DNA from: an uncultured Paracoccaceae bacterium
GTDB lineage: Bacteria > Pseudomonadota > Alphaproteobacteria > Rhodobacterales > Rhodobacteraceae
Direction: 5' to 3'
DNA length: 64,000 nucleotides
Assembly: GCA_947498415.1 (NCBI GenBank)
Contig: CANMKB010000003.1
Coordinates: forward strand, 310,001 to 374,000
Of the stretch, positions 54,768 to 64,000 are shown piece after piece. Every line of letters begins with the position of its first letter. Position 1 is the stretch's first letter. The position numbers were made by a program, and so were the translations under genes. Under the pieces are notes generated by a model. The model worked only from the letters and a program-made list of their open reading frames with translations. It had not been told where the DNA came from and searched no databases.

Positions 54768-55370
54768 ATGAACGTTCAAGACCCTCAAAATATTGATGAA
54801 AAAACCATGGCGATCTTGCAGGCCGCATGGGAGGTGTTCCGCGTATACGGCTTTCGCCGCACATCTATGGAAGACATCGCGCAGGCCGCTGATATGTCGC
54901 GGGCTGCGTTGTATTTGCAGTTTAAGAATAAGGCAGACATCTTTCGTGGCCTGATTTCATTGTATTACGCCAACACAGTGCAAGAGTTTCGCGCGGCTTT
55001 GACGCAAGAAGGGGCTGTAGAAGACAACATATTGGCAGGGTTTCAGGCCTTGTCTGGTGACTCCTTCCGAGCGCTTTTGAACTCTCCGCATGGGCCAGAA
55101 TTGCTGGATGCCAAGGCCACAGCCTCGGGCGAGGTCGTGGCACAGGGCGAGGCGGCGCTCAGCCAAACGCTGACCACGTGGTTAGAAACCCAATCAAATG
55201 CCGGGCGCATTCGTCTCGATCATCTTGGGGCAGATGCAGGGTCCGTCGCAAAGATGATGCTTCGGGCCTATTACGGCCTCAAGGCCGGGCCGCCAGACTA
55301 TGCCGATTTCGCACGCGAGCGTGATCAATTGGCGAGGCTTTATGGCGCAGGGCTGACGGTGGCGCGGTAA
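54768..55370 (+). CDS. TetR-family transcriptional regulator
   Basis: Regulator of about 200 residues. The N-terminal HTH is clear: ILQAAWEVFRVYGFRRTSME then DIAQAADMSRAALYLQFKNK. The C-terminal ligand domain is divergent. ATG 54768 is preferred since an upstream in-frame ATG (54726) would put the operator palindrome inside the coding sequence; no ribosome site decides it. It likely represses itself and the divergent SDR gene. Confidence 0.85.
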   Translation: MNVQDPQNIDEKTMAILQAAWEVFRVYGFRRTSMEDIAQAADMSRAALYLQFKNKADIFRGLISLYYANTVQEFRAALTQEGAVEDNILAGFQALSGDSFRALLNSPHGPELLDAKATASGEVVAQGEAALSQTLTTWLETQSNAGRIRLDHLGADAGSVAKMMLRAYYGLKAGPPDYADFARERDQLARLYGAGLTVAR

Positions 55371-55398
55371 GCCGATTAGGGGGCGAAACCCGCAGAAG

Positions 55399-55773
55399 TC
55401 AAAGCGTTGGATCAGGCTCTGGAATGCCCAATTCGCCGCGTTTCTTTTTCGACAGACCTTTGGATACTAACGCATAAGAAATATCGAAATGCGCCTTGAG
55501 CTCATCGTCCGATAAGCCGGGGGTATCATAGTGTTGCAACCACTTCATTCCGCGGGATGCAAGGTAGGGGGCAGGGCGAATGCCGGGCAGATCACCCAGC
55601 ACCTCAAATGCCAAAGGGGTCACTTTGAATGTGAAGGCATCTTTGCCGTCATTCCAGCCGCACAGGGCAAAGACCTTGCCGCCCACCTTCCAAACATCGG
55701 AATTGCCCCATTGCACCACATGGCTGGTCGCGGGTTTGGTCGCGCAATAAGCGTTGAATTCGTCGCGAGTCAT
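55399..55773 (-). CDS. MmcQ/YjbR family protein
   Basis: Protein of 124 residues with one MmcQ/YjbR domain: GNSDVWKVGGKVFALCGW near the start, and PYLASRGMKWLQHYD in the middle. The family has a CyaY-like fold and suspected DNA binding; its role is not known. ATG 55773 is used, with GAGG six bases upstream; the long frame to 55938 lacks support. Confidence 0.82.
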   Translation of the reverse strand: MTRDEFNAYCATKPATSHVVQWGNSDVWKVGGKVFALCGWNDGKDAFTFKVTPLAFEVLGDLPGIRPAPYLASRGMKWLQHYDTPGLSDDELKAHFDISYALVSKGLSKKKRGELGIPEPDPTL

Positions 55774-55848
55774 TTGCCACCTCAAAATTTGTCTTTTGAA
55801 ATGAATGCACAGGAAAAATGTTAGCGTCAAACCATGCTGCGACGCAGA

Positions 55849-55877
55849 AATAATCTTGCGCGAAATAATATTGCGTG
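55849..55877. repeat. Tandem 14-bp direct repeat upstream of pntA
   Basis: AATAATCTTGCGCG (55849-55862) and AATAATATTGCGTG (55864-55877) have a period of 15 and 12 of 14 bases identical. They lie in the 306-bp gap 55774-56079 before pntA, which holds no gene. They are possible binding sites for a regulator. Confidence 0.5.
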
Positions 55878-56079
55878 TAGGGTGCCGCTCATATGCATAA
55901 AGAGATTCTGCGGACTGGAATCTCGCACATACGTGCACATAGATTGCGTTAAAAAAGCGTCATGTTGGGGATCAGATGCGTCAAGTGCTTGTGAACCCGG
56001 CAGACGCAACGTAATCAGTCCGCAAGCGGCTTAGACCGCGTCCAGGGGTTTGAAAGTTCTGAGAAGGGGGACTGGAAAC

Positions 56080-57651
56080 GTGAAAATCGGAACGCCAAAG
56101 GAGATCTTTGAGGGTGAGGCGCGTGTCGCCATGACCCCGGACTCCGCCAAGCAGCTACAAAAGCTTGGGTATGAGTGCGCGATTGAAAAAGGTGCGGGTG
56201 AAGCCGCAGGTTTTTCTGATGCACTTTACGAAGCCGCAGGTGTTGAAGTTATCAAAACACCAGCCGCGCTTTGGAAAGAAGTAGATATTATTGCCAAGGT
56301 GCGTCAGCCGAATGATACCGAGCTGAAGCGCCTGACCAAGGAAAAGACCTTGATCTCTTTCTTCAACCCAGCCGGGAATGAAGAAGGCATGGAACTGGCG
56401 AAATCCAAGGGCGCAAACGTGATTGCCATGGAAATGGTTCCACGTATTTCGCGTGCCCAGAAAATGGATGCGTTGTCTTCGATGGCGAACATCGCAGGCT
56501 ACCGTGCTGTGATCGAAGCAGGGAACAACTTTGGTCGTTTCTTCACCGGTCAGATCACCGCGGCGGGCAAAGTGCCTCCGGCGAAGGTTCTGGTTGTGGG
56601 TGCTGGTGTTGCGGGCCTTGCGGCCATCGGCACATCCACCTCATTGGGTGCGATCACCTATGCGTTTGACGTACGTCCAGAAGTGGCCGAGCAAGTTGAA
56701 TCCATGGGCGCTGAGTTTGTTTATCTGGACTTCGAAGAAGAACAGCAAGACGGCGCGGCGACAGGCGGCTATGCTGCTGTTTCTTCTCCTGAATTCCGCG
56801 AAGCACAGCTTGCGAAGTTCCGCGAGTTGGCCCCAGAAGTTGACATCGTGATCACCACCGCGTTGATCCCGAACCGCCCAGCTCCAAAGCTGTGGCTAGA
56901 GGATATGATTGCAGCGATGAAGCCGGGTTCGGTGATCGTTGACCTCGCAGCAGAGCGCGGCGGCAACGCCGAAGGCACCGTGGCTGACGAAAAAGTTGTG
57001 ACCGAGAATGGTGTGACCATCATCGGCTACACCGATTTCCCATCCCGTATGGCTGCTCAATCTTCGAGCCTCTATGCAACCAACATCCGTCATATGATGA
57101 CAGACCTGACCCCTGAAAAAGACGGTCAGATCAAGCACGACATGGAAGACGACGTCATCCGTGGCGCAACTGTGACGTTTGAAGGCGACATCACCTTCCC
57201 ACCGCCACCGCCAAAGATTCAGGCGATTGCGGCGCAGCCGAAGGTCGAAGTTAAAGAACTGACACCAGAGGAAAAACGCGCAGAAGAAGTGGCCGCGTTC
57301 AAAGCACAGACCAAACAGCAAGTGACTTTGCTTGCGGTTGGGGGCGCTTTGATTTTGGGCGCAGGTTTGTTTGCACCAGCCAGCTTTATGCAGCACTTCA
57401 TCGTGTTTGTTTTGGCCGTGTTCGTCGGCTTCCAGGTGATCTGGGGTGTCGCACACAGCTTGCACACACCTTTGATGGCTGTGACCAACGCGATTTCTTC
57501 GATCATCATTCTGGGTGCTCTGATGCAAATCGGATCGGGGTCGTTCCTGGTGATCCTTCTCGCCGCTTTGTCGGTGTTTATGGCCGGGATCAACATCTTC
57601 GGCGGCTTCCTCGTGACACGGCGCATGCTTGCCATGTTCCAGAAATCCTAA
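56080..57651 (+). CDS. pntA: PntA, NAD(P) transhydrogenase alpha subunit
   Basis: Proton-pumping transhydrogenase subunit of 523 residues. The N-terminal NAD(H)-binding domain I includes [20 protein letters not shown] near residue 168, and the C-terminal part has four membrane helices (about 410-515). It is the fused E. coli-like form, not the split form of Rhodospirillum. The start is GTG 56080 ([10 protein letters not shown]), with AAGGGGG nine bases upstream; the TTG at 56050 is less likely. With PntB it makes NADPH at the expense of the proton gradient. Confidence 0.93.
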   Translation: MKIGTPKEIFEGEARVAMTPDSAKQLQKLGYECAIEKGAGEAAGFSDALYEAAGVEVIKTPAALWKEVDIIAKVRQPNDTELKRLTKEKTLISFFNPAGNEEGMELAKSKGANVIAMEMVPRISRAQKMDALSSMANIAGYRAVIEAGNNFGRFFTGQITAAGKVPPAKVLVVGAGVAGLAAIGTSTSLGAITYAFDVRPEVAEQVESMGAEFVYLDFEEEQQDGAATGGYAAVSSPEFREAQLAKFRELAPEVDIVITTALIPNRPAPKLWLEDMIAAMKPGSVIVDLAAERGGNAEGTVADEKVVTENGVTIIGYTDFPSRMAAQSSSLYATNIRHMMTDLTPEKDGQIKHDMEDDVIRGATVTFEGDITFPPPPPKIQAIAAQPKVEVKELTPEEKRAEEVAAFKAQTKQQVTLLAVGGALILGAGLFAPASFMQHFIVFVLAVFVGFQVIWGVAHSLHTPLMAVTNAISSIIILGALMQIGSGSFLVILLAALSVFMAGINIFGGFLVTRRMLAMFQKS

Positions 57652-57664
57652 GGAGTAGAGGACT

Positions 57665-59098
57665 ATGGAATTCGGATTCACAACTGCCGCCTACGTTGTT
57701 GCGGCTGTTCTCTTTATCCTGTCACTGGGCGGTCTGTCTGGTCAGGAAAGCGCGAAACGCGCGGTATGGTATGGCATCGTCGGGATGGCTTTGGCCGTTG
57801 TTGCGACGCTAATCGGCCCAGGCTCTGGTCTGTGGCTTCTGTCGATCCTACTGATCATCGGTGGTGGTCTGATCGGTTACTATGTGGCCACTAAAGTTCA
57901 GATGACCGAGATGCCACAGCTTGTGGCGGCGATGCACTCGCTTGTTGGTTTGGCTGCGGTTTTTGTGGGCCTGATTGCCCACATCGAACTGGGGCGTGTT
58001 CTGGCGATGGACGACGCTGAAAAGAAAGCGCTCGAAGGCTTTGCAGCATTGCTGGCAAAGAAAGACGGCGTTGAAATCGGTATCCTGCGCGTCGAACTGT
58101 TCCTTGGCATCTTTATTGGTGCGGTGACCTTTACAGGGTCTGTCATTGCCTATGGTAAATTGGCGGGCAAAGTATCCTCTGCAGCAACAAAGCTGCCGGG
58201 TGGTCATGTGCTAAATGCCGGTGCGGCGGTAATTTCTGTGATCGGCCTGATCTGGTACTGTAACACTGGTGGCTTCCTGCCATTGGCGATCATGACTTTG
58301 GCGGCGCTGTTCATCGGCTACCACCTGATCATGGGCATCGGCGGCGCGGATATGCCTGTTGTTGTGTCTATGCTGAACTCATACTCGGGTTGGGCAGCGG
58401 CAGCGATTGGTTTCTCTCTGGGCAACGACCTTTTGATCGTGGTGGGTGCGCTGGTTGGTTCCTCTGGTGCGATCCTGTCCTACATCATGTGTAAGGCGAT
58501 GAACCGTTCGTTTATCAGCGTTATCCTTGGTGGTTTTGGCGGTACAACTGGCCCAGCGATGGAAGTCGAAGGCGAGCAAATCGCAATCGACGCTGAGGGC
58601 GTTTCAACCGCTCTGGAAGAAGCCGACAGCATCGTCATCATTCCGGGCTACGGTATGGCCGTTGCACAAGCACAGCAAAACGTTGCAGAGCTGACACGCC
58701 GTCTGCGTGCAAAGGGCAAAGAGGTTCGCTTTGCGATCCACCCTGTTGCGGGCCGTCTGCCAGGTCACATGAACGTTCTACTGGCCGAAGCAAAAGTGCC
58801 TTACGACATCGTGCTAGAAATGGACGAGATCAACGACGATTTCCCTGAAACCGACGTTGCAATCGTTATCGGCTCTAACGACATCGTTAACCCAGCGGCT
58901 CAAGAAGACCCGAACTCCCCAATCGCGGGTATGCCGGTTCTGGAGTGCTGGAAAGCCAAGCAGGTGTTTGTTTCGAAACGTGGCCAGGGTACCGGCTATT
59001 CCGGCATCGAAAACCCACTGTTCTACAAAGAAAACACCCGCATGTTCTATGGCGATGCCAAAGCATCTTTGGATACATTGCTGACCATGATCCAGTAA
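57665..59098 (+). CDS. pntB: PntB, NAD(P) transhydrogenase beta subunit
   Basis: Beta subunit of 477 residues: about nine membrane helices in the first 270 residues, then the NADP(H)-binding domain III with [19 protein letters not shown] near residue 322 and [20 protein letters not shown] near residue 400. The gap to pntA is 13 bases and AAGGAG precedes it, so the two are one operon. A terminator follows. Confidence 0.95.
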   Translation: MEFGFTTAAYVVAAVLFILSLGGLSGQESAKRAVWYGIVGMALAVVATLIGPGSGLWLLSILLIIGGGLIGYYVATKVQMTEMPQLVAAMHSLVGLAAVFVGLIAHIELGRVLAMDDAEKKALEGFAALLAKKDGVEIGILRVELFLGIFIGAVTFTGSVIAYGKLAGKVSSAATKLPGGHVLNAGAAVISVIGLIWYCNTGGFLPLAIMTLAALFIGYHLIMGIGGADMPVVVSMLNSYSGWAAAAIGFSLGNDLLIVVGALVGSSGAILSYIMCKAMNRSFISVILGGFGGTTGPAMEVEGEQIAIDAEGVSTALEEADSIVIIPGYGMAVAQAQQNVAELTRRLRAKGKEVRFAIHPVAGRLPGHMNVLLAEAKVPYDIVLEMDEINDDFPETDVAIVIGSNDIVNPAAQEDPNSPIAGMPVLECWKAKQVFVSKRGQGTGYSGIENPLFYKENTRMFYGDAKASLDTLLTMIQ

Positions 59099-59118
59099 TT
59101 GATCTGGATAAGATAGAG

Positions 59119-59147
59119 AAAGGGCGCTCATCCGAGCGCCCTTTTTT
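59119..59147 (+). terminator. Rho-independent terminator after pntB
   Basis: An 11-bp perfect stem (59119-59129 with 59134-59144) has a four-base loop and is followed by T's. It lies 20 bases after the stop. Confidence 0.92.
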
Positions 59148-59188
59148 CGTTTCTATGCTAGGCTTATGACAGCAGAGGAGGGATGTTT

Positions 59189-59560
59189 ATGCAGAAAGTT
59201 CAGGGCGTGGGTGGTTTCTTTTTCAAAACCAAAGACCCGCAGGCGATGGCCGCTTGGTATGAAAAGCACCTGGGAATTAACCCTGTGGGCGTCACCCCAT
59301 GGGCTACCGAGGCGGGGTATACCGTCATTTCGCCATTCCCCGAAGACACTGATTATTTCGGTCGAGACAGCCAGACCTGGATGATCAACTTCAGAGTGGC
59401 CGACATGGATGCCATGATGAAACAGCTACAAGACGCGGGCATTGAGGTGGAAACGCAACCGGATTGGGATGGGGACTACGGTCGGTTTGCCCGCATTCAC
59501 GATCCAGAAGGCAACCCGATTGAGCTGTGGGAGCCGCCCGCAGAAACACCAAGCGCGTAA
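59189..59560 (+). CDS. VOC (glyoxalase/bleomycin-resistance-like) protein
   Basis: Protein of 123 residues with the VOC fold: FFFKTKDPQAMAAWYEKHLG near the start and IHDPEGNPIELWEPP at the end. The substrate is unknown. ATG 59189 is chosen over ATG 59183, because GAGGAGGG then has the proper six-base spacing. It lies after the pntB terminator and is convergent with the next small gene. Confidence 0.82.
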   Translation: MQKVQGVGGFFFKTKDPQAMAAWYEKHLGINPVGVTPWATEAGYTVISPFPEDTDYFGRDSQTWMINFRVADMDAMMKQLQDAGIEVETQPDWDGDYGRFARIHDPEGNPIELWEPPAETPSA

Positions 59561-59572
59561 GGCGTTTTGTGA

Positions 59573-59953
59573 TCAATCGCTGAGTACCATCACAATCACG
59601 GTGGCACGTTCTGTGAAATCAGGGTGCGTCGCCGCCTCGCGCAGCTCTGTTTTGGCCCGGTTATACTCATGGGGTGGCACCCGTTGCAGAAGGGCCGTGG
59701 TTGCGGCACCATCAAAGTTTTCCTGGCGCAGCGTGGCCTCATTTTCAATGATCCAGGCTTTGACCTTGCCGCGTCTGCGATCGTAGCTGGCGTTCTCAAA
59801 GGCTGCGGAGATGCCCCGAATAGGAAGTGTTAACGGGTTGCCGATGTGGTTTGCCGAAGTGCAGGACCATGGCAGGATCACAACGCACACCACAAGCCCC
59901 ACGATGGCCAATATCATTTGACGGAAATTTTGATTTTTGGGCGGCTTGACCAT
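59573..59953 (-). CDS. Single-pass membrane protein of unknown function
   Basis: Protein of 126 residues. A transmembrane or signal-anchor segment (about 13-29) is followed by a hydrophilic part with YDRRRGKVKAWIIENEATLR. I recognise no family. It is convergent with the VOC gene, with a 12-base gap. The 234-bp region 59954-60187 upstream is AT-rich and contains no gene. Confidence 0.6.
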   Translation of the reverse strand: MVKPPKNQNFRQMILAIVGLVVCVVILPWSCTSANHIGNPLTLPIRGISAAFENASYDRRRGKVKAWIIENEATLRQENFDGAATTALLQRVPPHEYNRAKTELREAATHPDFTERATVIVMVLSD

Positions 59954-60187
59954 GCATCAGTTTAGAAAAGATATCGAGTTTCGGCAAATCTCGCCGGGCG
60001 ATACCTGTATTGCATAAAATTTGAACACGCATTCAATGCGCTATTCTGCAGGGCGGCAACCGCCGATGTTGCTTAAAAATGCTTTCAGCTTTGTATACCA
60101 ATGTATTCATGCAACATATTGAAATAAATATATTTTCTTTACAATTTTAGTGGTCAAGGTAGGGTCGCCTTAACAAGAGGCACGATA

Positions 60188-61465
60188 ATGACACCGATCC
60201 AAGATCACCCGCTGCGGTTCCAATTGGCCAACGAGCTTCATGCACGGCCATTCCCTTCGCTTAAAGCGCCCGCGACGGCCGCTTTTTTGGCCATCAAAAA
60301 AGTCGATGATGCCGCCAGTCGCGATAAGGATTCTGATCTTAAGTACTTGATAAAACTACTGGATCGCTACGGCGCCTCGCACCCGCAACCGGGGGCCACG
60401 CATTACACTGGCACAATCGGCCGCCATCAGCTGAAGTGGGAACAGCATACCGAATTTGTCACCTATATGGTTTTCACCGAAGGGTCGCCCAATCGGCCCT
60501 TTGATCCAGCAGAATTTGATATTTTTCCGGCCGAATGGATCGCACAAGCCACGGGCGCGCGGTTTACCTCTGCTTTGATCCATGTCTCTCCACGCACGGA
60601 TGAGGCAGAAATGTTGGGTAAATTGAAGGATTGGTTTGTCCCTGAAAGCCTTGCGGTGAGTGCTGTGCTGGATGACAGCGCAGTCATCGCCGGAGATTTC
60701 CGCATCGATCCCGCCGGCCATCTGCGTTTTGCAGTTTTCCCGAACAAAAACACCGGGGTCCAACGGATCGGTCGGGTCGTGCAGCGCCTGTGCGAGATCG
60801 AGACGTATAAATCCATGTCGATGCTTGGATTTTCGCGGGCACGCGACATGTCTGGTCAAATGGGCCAGCTTGAGGTCGAGCTGACCAATGTGATGGATGA
60901 ACTCAGCAGTGATGCGCAACCCGAAGACACGCTGGACCAGCTGCTTTCGATCTCTGGCAATCTGGAAACCATGCTGGCGCGGGCCTCGTTTCGATTTGGG
61001 GCGACCAAAGCCTACGAAGCCTTAGTCAAACAGCGGATCGAAGTGCTGCGCGAACAGCGATACGCCGGGCGTCAGACTTTTGCAGAATTCATGATGCGCC
61101 GCTACGACCCAGCGATGCGCACTGTTGGTTCAACCGAAGTGCGGCTTCAGGCGGTGGCAGATCGGGCAAGGCGGGCAGGAGAGCTGTTGCGCACCAAGGT
61201 CGATGTGGCCCGCTCTGCGCAGAACCAGAAGCTGCTGGAAAGCATGGATCGCCGCTCTGATCTGGCCTTGCGTCTGCAAGAAACGGTTGAGGGCCTATCG
61301 GTGGTTGCCATCAGTTACTATGCGGTCTCGCTGGCGGCATATTTCTTTTATCCGCTCACCAGTGTGATGGGTATCAGCAAAGGTCTGTTGACAGCTGGGC
61401 TCACTTTGCCTGTCATTGGTTTGGTCTGGTGGATGATCCGGCGCATTAAAGCAAAGATGCACTAA
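60188..61465 (+). CDS. DUF3422 family membrane protein
   Basis: Protein of 425 residues of DUF3422. The N-terminal HPLRFQLANELHARPFP is the family hallmark. A coiled-coil region (about 310-385) precedes two C-terminal membrane helices (about 375-420). Function is unknown; the layout is that of a membrane-anchored cytoplasmic sensor or scaffold. AAGAGG eight bases upstream supports ATG 60188. Confidence 0.85.
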   Translation: MTPIQDHPLRFQLANELHARPFPSLKAPATAAFLAIKKVDDAASRDKDSDLKYLIKLLDRYGASHPQPGATHYTGTIGRHQLKWEQHTEFVTYMVFTEGSPNRPFDPAEFDIFPAEWIAQATGARFTSALIHVSPRTDEAEMLGKLKDWFVPESLAVSAVLDDSAVIAGDFRIDPAGHLRFAVFPNKNTGVQRIGRVVQRLCEIETYKSMSMLGFSRARDMSGQMGQLEVELTNVMDELSSDAQPEDTLDQLLSISGNLETMLARASFRFGATKAYEALVKQRIEVLREQRYAGRQTFAEFMMRRYDPAMRTVGSTEVRLQAVADRARRAGELLRTKVDVARSAQNQKLLESMDRRSDLALRLQETVEGLSVVAISYYAVSLAAYFFYPLTSVMGISKGLLTAGLTLPVIGLVWWMIRRIKAKMH

Positions 61466-61559
61466 ATTCAGGCCACCCCCCGCTTGTTGGCGCACGATCT
61501 ATTGCGGTTTGGCCACACGGCGCTAATGTTCTGAAGCATTCAAGTCAAAGGTCGCATTA

Positions 61560-62723
61560 ATGCCCCAACGTCTGACACCACGTGATATTCTCACGGCGCT
61601 GGTTGGCTTTCCAACTATAAGCTCTGAAAGCAATCTGCCGCTCATTGACTGGGTCGCAGATTACCTAGCCGAACACGGAATTGATGCGCACCGCGTGCCA
61701 GATGTCACCGGGCAAAAGGCGTCGCTCTTTGCACATGTTGGCCCGCTGGAGGCAGGAGGCGTGGTTTTGTCTGGGCACACCGATGTGGTGCCAGTTCAGG
61801 GTCAGAAGTGGGACACAAGCCCTTTTGTCGTAACAGAAAAATCGGGTCGCCTATATGGGCGCGGCACCTGCGATATGAAGGGGTTTGACGCGCTGGCCAT
61901 TTGGGCTTTGGTTGAGGCACAGCAAATGCCGCTTTTGCGTCCCTTACAGCTTGCGCTGAGCTATGACGAAGAAATCGGATGTTTGGCCGCGCCCGATCTG
62001 ATCCTTGCGATGCAAGCCTCTCTGCCAAAAGCAGATATTGCAATCATTGGCGAACCTTCGGAAATGAAGGTGGTCACAGGCCATAAAGGCACAATGGGCT
62101 ATAGCGTGCATCTGCGCGGCCATGAGGTGCACTCCTCCATGCTCCCCAAGGGGGTCAGCGCTATTTTACACGGCGCAGACTTACTGGGCTGGGTGAATGC
62201 TCAGAATGCCGCGGCAGAGGCGGCCACGCCATCTGATATGGCACAGGTCTTTGATCCCCCTTGGACAACCACCCATGTTGGCACCATCCACGGCGGCACC
62301 GCCCATAACATTACCGCCAAAGATTGCGTCTTTGATCTGGATTTCCGCGTGGTGCCCGATGACAGCCTTTCAGAGCGCCAAAAGGCGTTTGAGGCTAAGG
62401 TGGATGAGGTGCGCCGCAAAATGCAGGCCATTCATGCGGAGACCGGCATTGATCTGACGCTTGAGTTTAACGTGCCACCGCTTGCCCCCGAAGAAAACGG
62501 TGCGGCAGAGACCCTTGTGCGCCGTATCACGGGCGATAACACCATCAATGTTGTGTCCTTTGCAACTGAAGGCGGGCAATTCCAAGAAGGCGGCTATTCG
62601 TCCGTGGTCTGCGGCCCCGGCAATATCGCCCAAGCCCACCAACCCAACGAATATATTGACGTTTCTCAGCTTGAAGCCGGGGAAAGCTTTATGCGAGGTT
62701 TGCTCAAAGAGCTTTGTTCTTGA
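61560..62723 (+). CDS. argE: ArgE, acetylornithine deacetylase (M20)
   Basis: Zinc M20 hydrolase of 387 residues that frees ornithine from N-acetylornithine in arginine synthesis. GHTDVVPVQGQKW near residue 72 and RLYGRGTCDMKG near 95-106 carry the first metal ligands and the catalytic Asp; YDEEIGC near residue 138 holds the general-base Glu pair. Length and start motif PQRLTPRDIL fit. AAGG precedes ATG. A different M20 N-acyl substrate cannot be excluded. Confidence 0.85.
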   Translation: MPQRLTPRDILTALVGFPTISSESNLPLIDWVADYLAEHGIDAHRVPDVTGQKASLFAHVGPLEAGGVVLSGHTDVVPVQGQKWDTSPFVVTEKSGRLYGRGTCDMKGFDALAIWALVEAQQMPLLRPLQLALSYDEEIGCLAAPDLILAMQASLPKADIAIIGEPSEMKVVTGHKGTMGYSVHLRGHEVHSSMLPKGVSAILHGADLLGWVNAQNAAAEAATPSDMAQVFDPPWTTTHVGTIHGGTAHNITAKDCVFDLDFRVVPDDSLSERQKAFEAKVDEVRRKMQAIHAETGIDLTLEFNVPPLAPEENGAAETLVRRITGDNTINVVSFATEGGQFQEGGYSSVVCGPGNIAQAHQPNEYIDVSQLEAGESFMRGLLKELCS

Positions 62724-62743
62724 TCCCAATTTGAAAGACCATC

Positions 62744-63904
62744 ATGCCGATTAAAAACCGTTTTGCCGAATTGCTGCCAGAGATCACCGCATGGCGTCGG
62801 GATCTACACGAAAACCCGGAAATTCTGTTTGAAACGCATCGCACAGCCGGGATCGTGGCAGATAAGCTTAAGGAATTTGGATGTGATGAGATCGTCACGG
62901 GCATTGGCCGCACTGGCGTGGTGGGGGTGATCAAGGGGCGTAAATCGGGGTCTGGCAAGGTGATTGGCCTGCGGGCTGATATGGATGCGCTGCCGATCCA
63001 CGAGGAAACCGGTTTGGACTATGCCTCTAAAACGCCGGGTGCCATGCATGCCTGTGGCCATGACGGGCATACGGCCATGTTGTTAGGCGCGGCGAAATAT
63101 CTGGCCGAAACCCGTAATTTCGACGGCACGGTGGTGGTCATCTTTCAACCCGCCGAAGAGGGCGGTGGCGGTGGTCGTGAGATGTGCCAGGATGGGATGA
63201 TGGATCAATTCGGCATTCAAGAAGTGTATGGAATGCACAATTGGCCGGGTGTGCCTGCGGGCCAGTTTGCCATTCGTCCCGGCGCGTTCTTTGCCGCAAC
63301 CGATTTGTTCGAGATCGTTCTGGAAGGTAAGGGCGCCCACGCGGCCAAGCCCCATGATGGCGTTGATCCAACTGTGATGGCCAGCCAGGTTGTGCTCGCG
63401 CTTCAGACCATTGCAAGCCGCAATGCCGACCCGGTGGATCAGCTGGTGGTGTCTGTGACCTCGTTTGAGACCAGTTCCAAGGCGTTTAACGTGATCCCGC
63501 AAAGCGTCACCATTCGCGGCACCGTGCGCACGATGAGCACAGAAATGCGGACCCTTGCCGAAGAGCGGATCAAAGCAATCTGTACGTTGCAATGTCAGGC
63601 GATGGGCGGTCAGGCGCATATTGATTATCGCCCGGGCTATCCCGTGATGGTCAATCACGACGCCCAAACGGCATTCGCTGCCGAGGTGGCCACATCGGTC
63701 GGTGGAGGCTGTGATGAAGCCCCGCTGGTGATGGGGGGCGAAGATTTTGCCTATATGCTCGAAGAGCGACCCGGCGCTTACATCTTATGTGGCAATGGCG
63801 ACAGCGCGATGGTGCATCATCCAAAGTATAACTTTAACGATGATATCATTCCGGCGGGCTGCAGTTGGTGGGCTGAAATCGCGGAACAACGGATGCCGCT
63901 GTAA
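62744..63904 (+). CDS. M20 aminoacylase/hippurate-hydrolase family amidohydrolase
   Basis: Zinc amidohydrolase of 386 residues in the M20D branch: RDLHENPEILFETHRT near residue 19, GLRADMDALPIHEETG near 80, HACGHDGHTAMLLGAA near 105 and FQPAEEGGGGGREM near 133. Members release amino acids from N-acyl or indole conjugates; the natural substrate is not clear. It starts 21 bases after argE ends, so both peptidases are probably co-transcribed. Confidence 0.88.
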   Translation: MPIKNRFAELLPEITAWRRDLHENPEILFETHRTAGIVADKLKEFGCDEIVTGIGRTGVVGVIKGRKSGSGKVIGLRADMDALPIHEETGLDYASKTPGAMHACGHDGHTAMLLGAAKYLAETRNFDGTVVVIFQPAEEGGGGGREMCQDGMMDQFGIQEVYGMHNWPGVPAGQFAIRPGAFFAATDLFEIVLEGKGAHAAKPHDGVDPTVMASQVVLALQTIASRNADPVDQLVVSVTSFETSSKAFNVIPQSVTIRGTVRTMSTEMRTLAEERIKAICTLQCQAMGGQAHIDYRPGYPVMVNHDAQTAFAAEVATSVGGGCDEAPLVMGGEDFAYMLEERPGAYILCGNGDSAMVHHPKYNFNDDIIPAGCSWWAEIAEQRMPL

Positions 63905-63907
63905 GGG

Positions 63908-64000
63908 TTAGTGACCTAGTTGTAACAGCAATTGGGTCGCCACATTCTTGCGAATGCCCTTGGAGTTTTCGACAAACCCCAAAGCGGCTTTCTGCATTGA
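63908..64000 (-). CDS. C-terminal fragment of an unidentified protein
   Basis: Read on the minus strand, 30 codons are open from the window edge to a TAA at 63908-63910, giving a tail that ends in IRKNVATQLLLQLGH. The length is too short to name a family, and the start lies beyond the window. It would converge with the M20 gene. Confidence 0.4.
   Translation of the reverse strand, partial: SMQKAALGFVENSKGIRKNVATQLLLQLGH

Noticed and set aside
1..64000. tRNA, rRNA, CRISPR arrays, complete insertion sequences
   Set aside because: Read through all gaps for cloverleaf-type arms, spaced identical repeats and transposase motifs; none was convincing. A covariance-model scan would be decisive for small RNAs.

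Overview
The window is a chromosomal segment of an alphaproteobacterium, most probably a marine member of the Rhodobacterales (Roseobacter group). The evidence is the division and cell-wall (dcw) cluster in the order murE-murF-mraY-murD-ftsW-murG-murC-DUF2484-murB-ddl-ftsQ-ftsA-ftsZ-lpxC-bamD-recN, a CobS/CobT aerobic cobaltochelatase pair, a fused PntA/PntB transhydrogenase, a DUF3422 gene, and a FtsZ with an Ala/Pro-rich linker ending in a short conserved tail. Taxon placement rests on remembered gene order and protein signatures, not on a search.

Layout. 1-24.5 kb: the dcw cluster on the + strand, with tightly overlapping starts and stops inside the murEF-mraY, ftsW-murG-murC and ddl-ftsQA runs. 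It is interrupted twice: by a reverse-strand glutaminase (2.8-3.7 kb) between mraY and murD, and by a block of a flavoprotein, a PhoX-type phosphatase, a nucleotide-sugar-epimerase-like protein and an acetyltransferase (5.3-10.0 kb) between murD and ftsW. A hairpin-rich leader precedes ddl. A perfect CtrA-type box and three GANTC sites precede ftsZ. 24.6-30 kb: ClC channel, MFS transporter, DUF427 protein and Xaa-Pro aminopeptidase. 30-33.8 kb: an orphan exported protein and cobT/cobS. 34.1-37.2 kb: an accessory stretch (VOC protein with divergent tandem winged-helix regulator, secreted MsrB, small lipoprotein, LuxR-type solo regulator) lying between cobS and a J-domain gene. 37.3-41.1 kb: J-domain protein, BolA, DUF4177 protein, lipoprotein and gatB. 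41.2-49.1 kb: the most accessory-looking part, with an acetyltransferase, an orphan two-winged-helix protein, a gap holding two near-identical TTAA-N7-TTAA boxes and a decayed gene, an orphan 434-residue protein, pepN, and a methyltransferase gene bracketed by 36-bp direct repeats. 49.3-64 kb: malate synthase G, agmatine-deiminase-like and C26 amidase genes, SDR/TetR divergent pair, pntAB, DUF3422, and two M20 peptidases.

Functionally, the first third builds peptidoglycan precursor (MurE/F/D/C/B, Ddl, MraY, MurG), assembles the divisome (FtsW/Q/A/Z) and makes outer membrane (LpxC, BamD). The rest is mixed metabolism. The best leads for something new are the repeat-bracketed methyltransferase cassette at 47.2-48.4 kb, the paired boxes and decayed gene at 42.6-43.0 kb, the operator overlapping a start codon at 34.58 kb, the inverted repeat in front of the LuxR solo, and the CtrA/GANTC cluster at ftsZ. 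No rRNA, tRNA, CRISPR array, intact transposase or integrase gene was seen.
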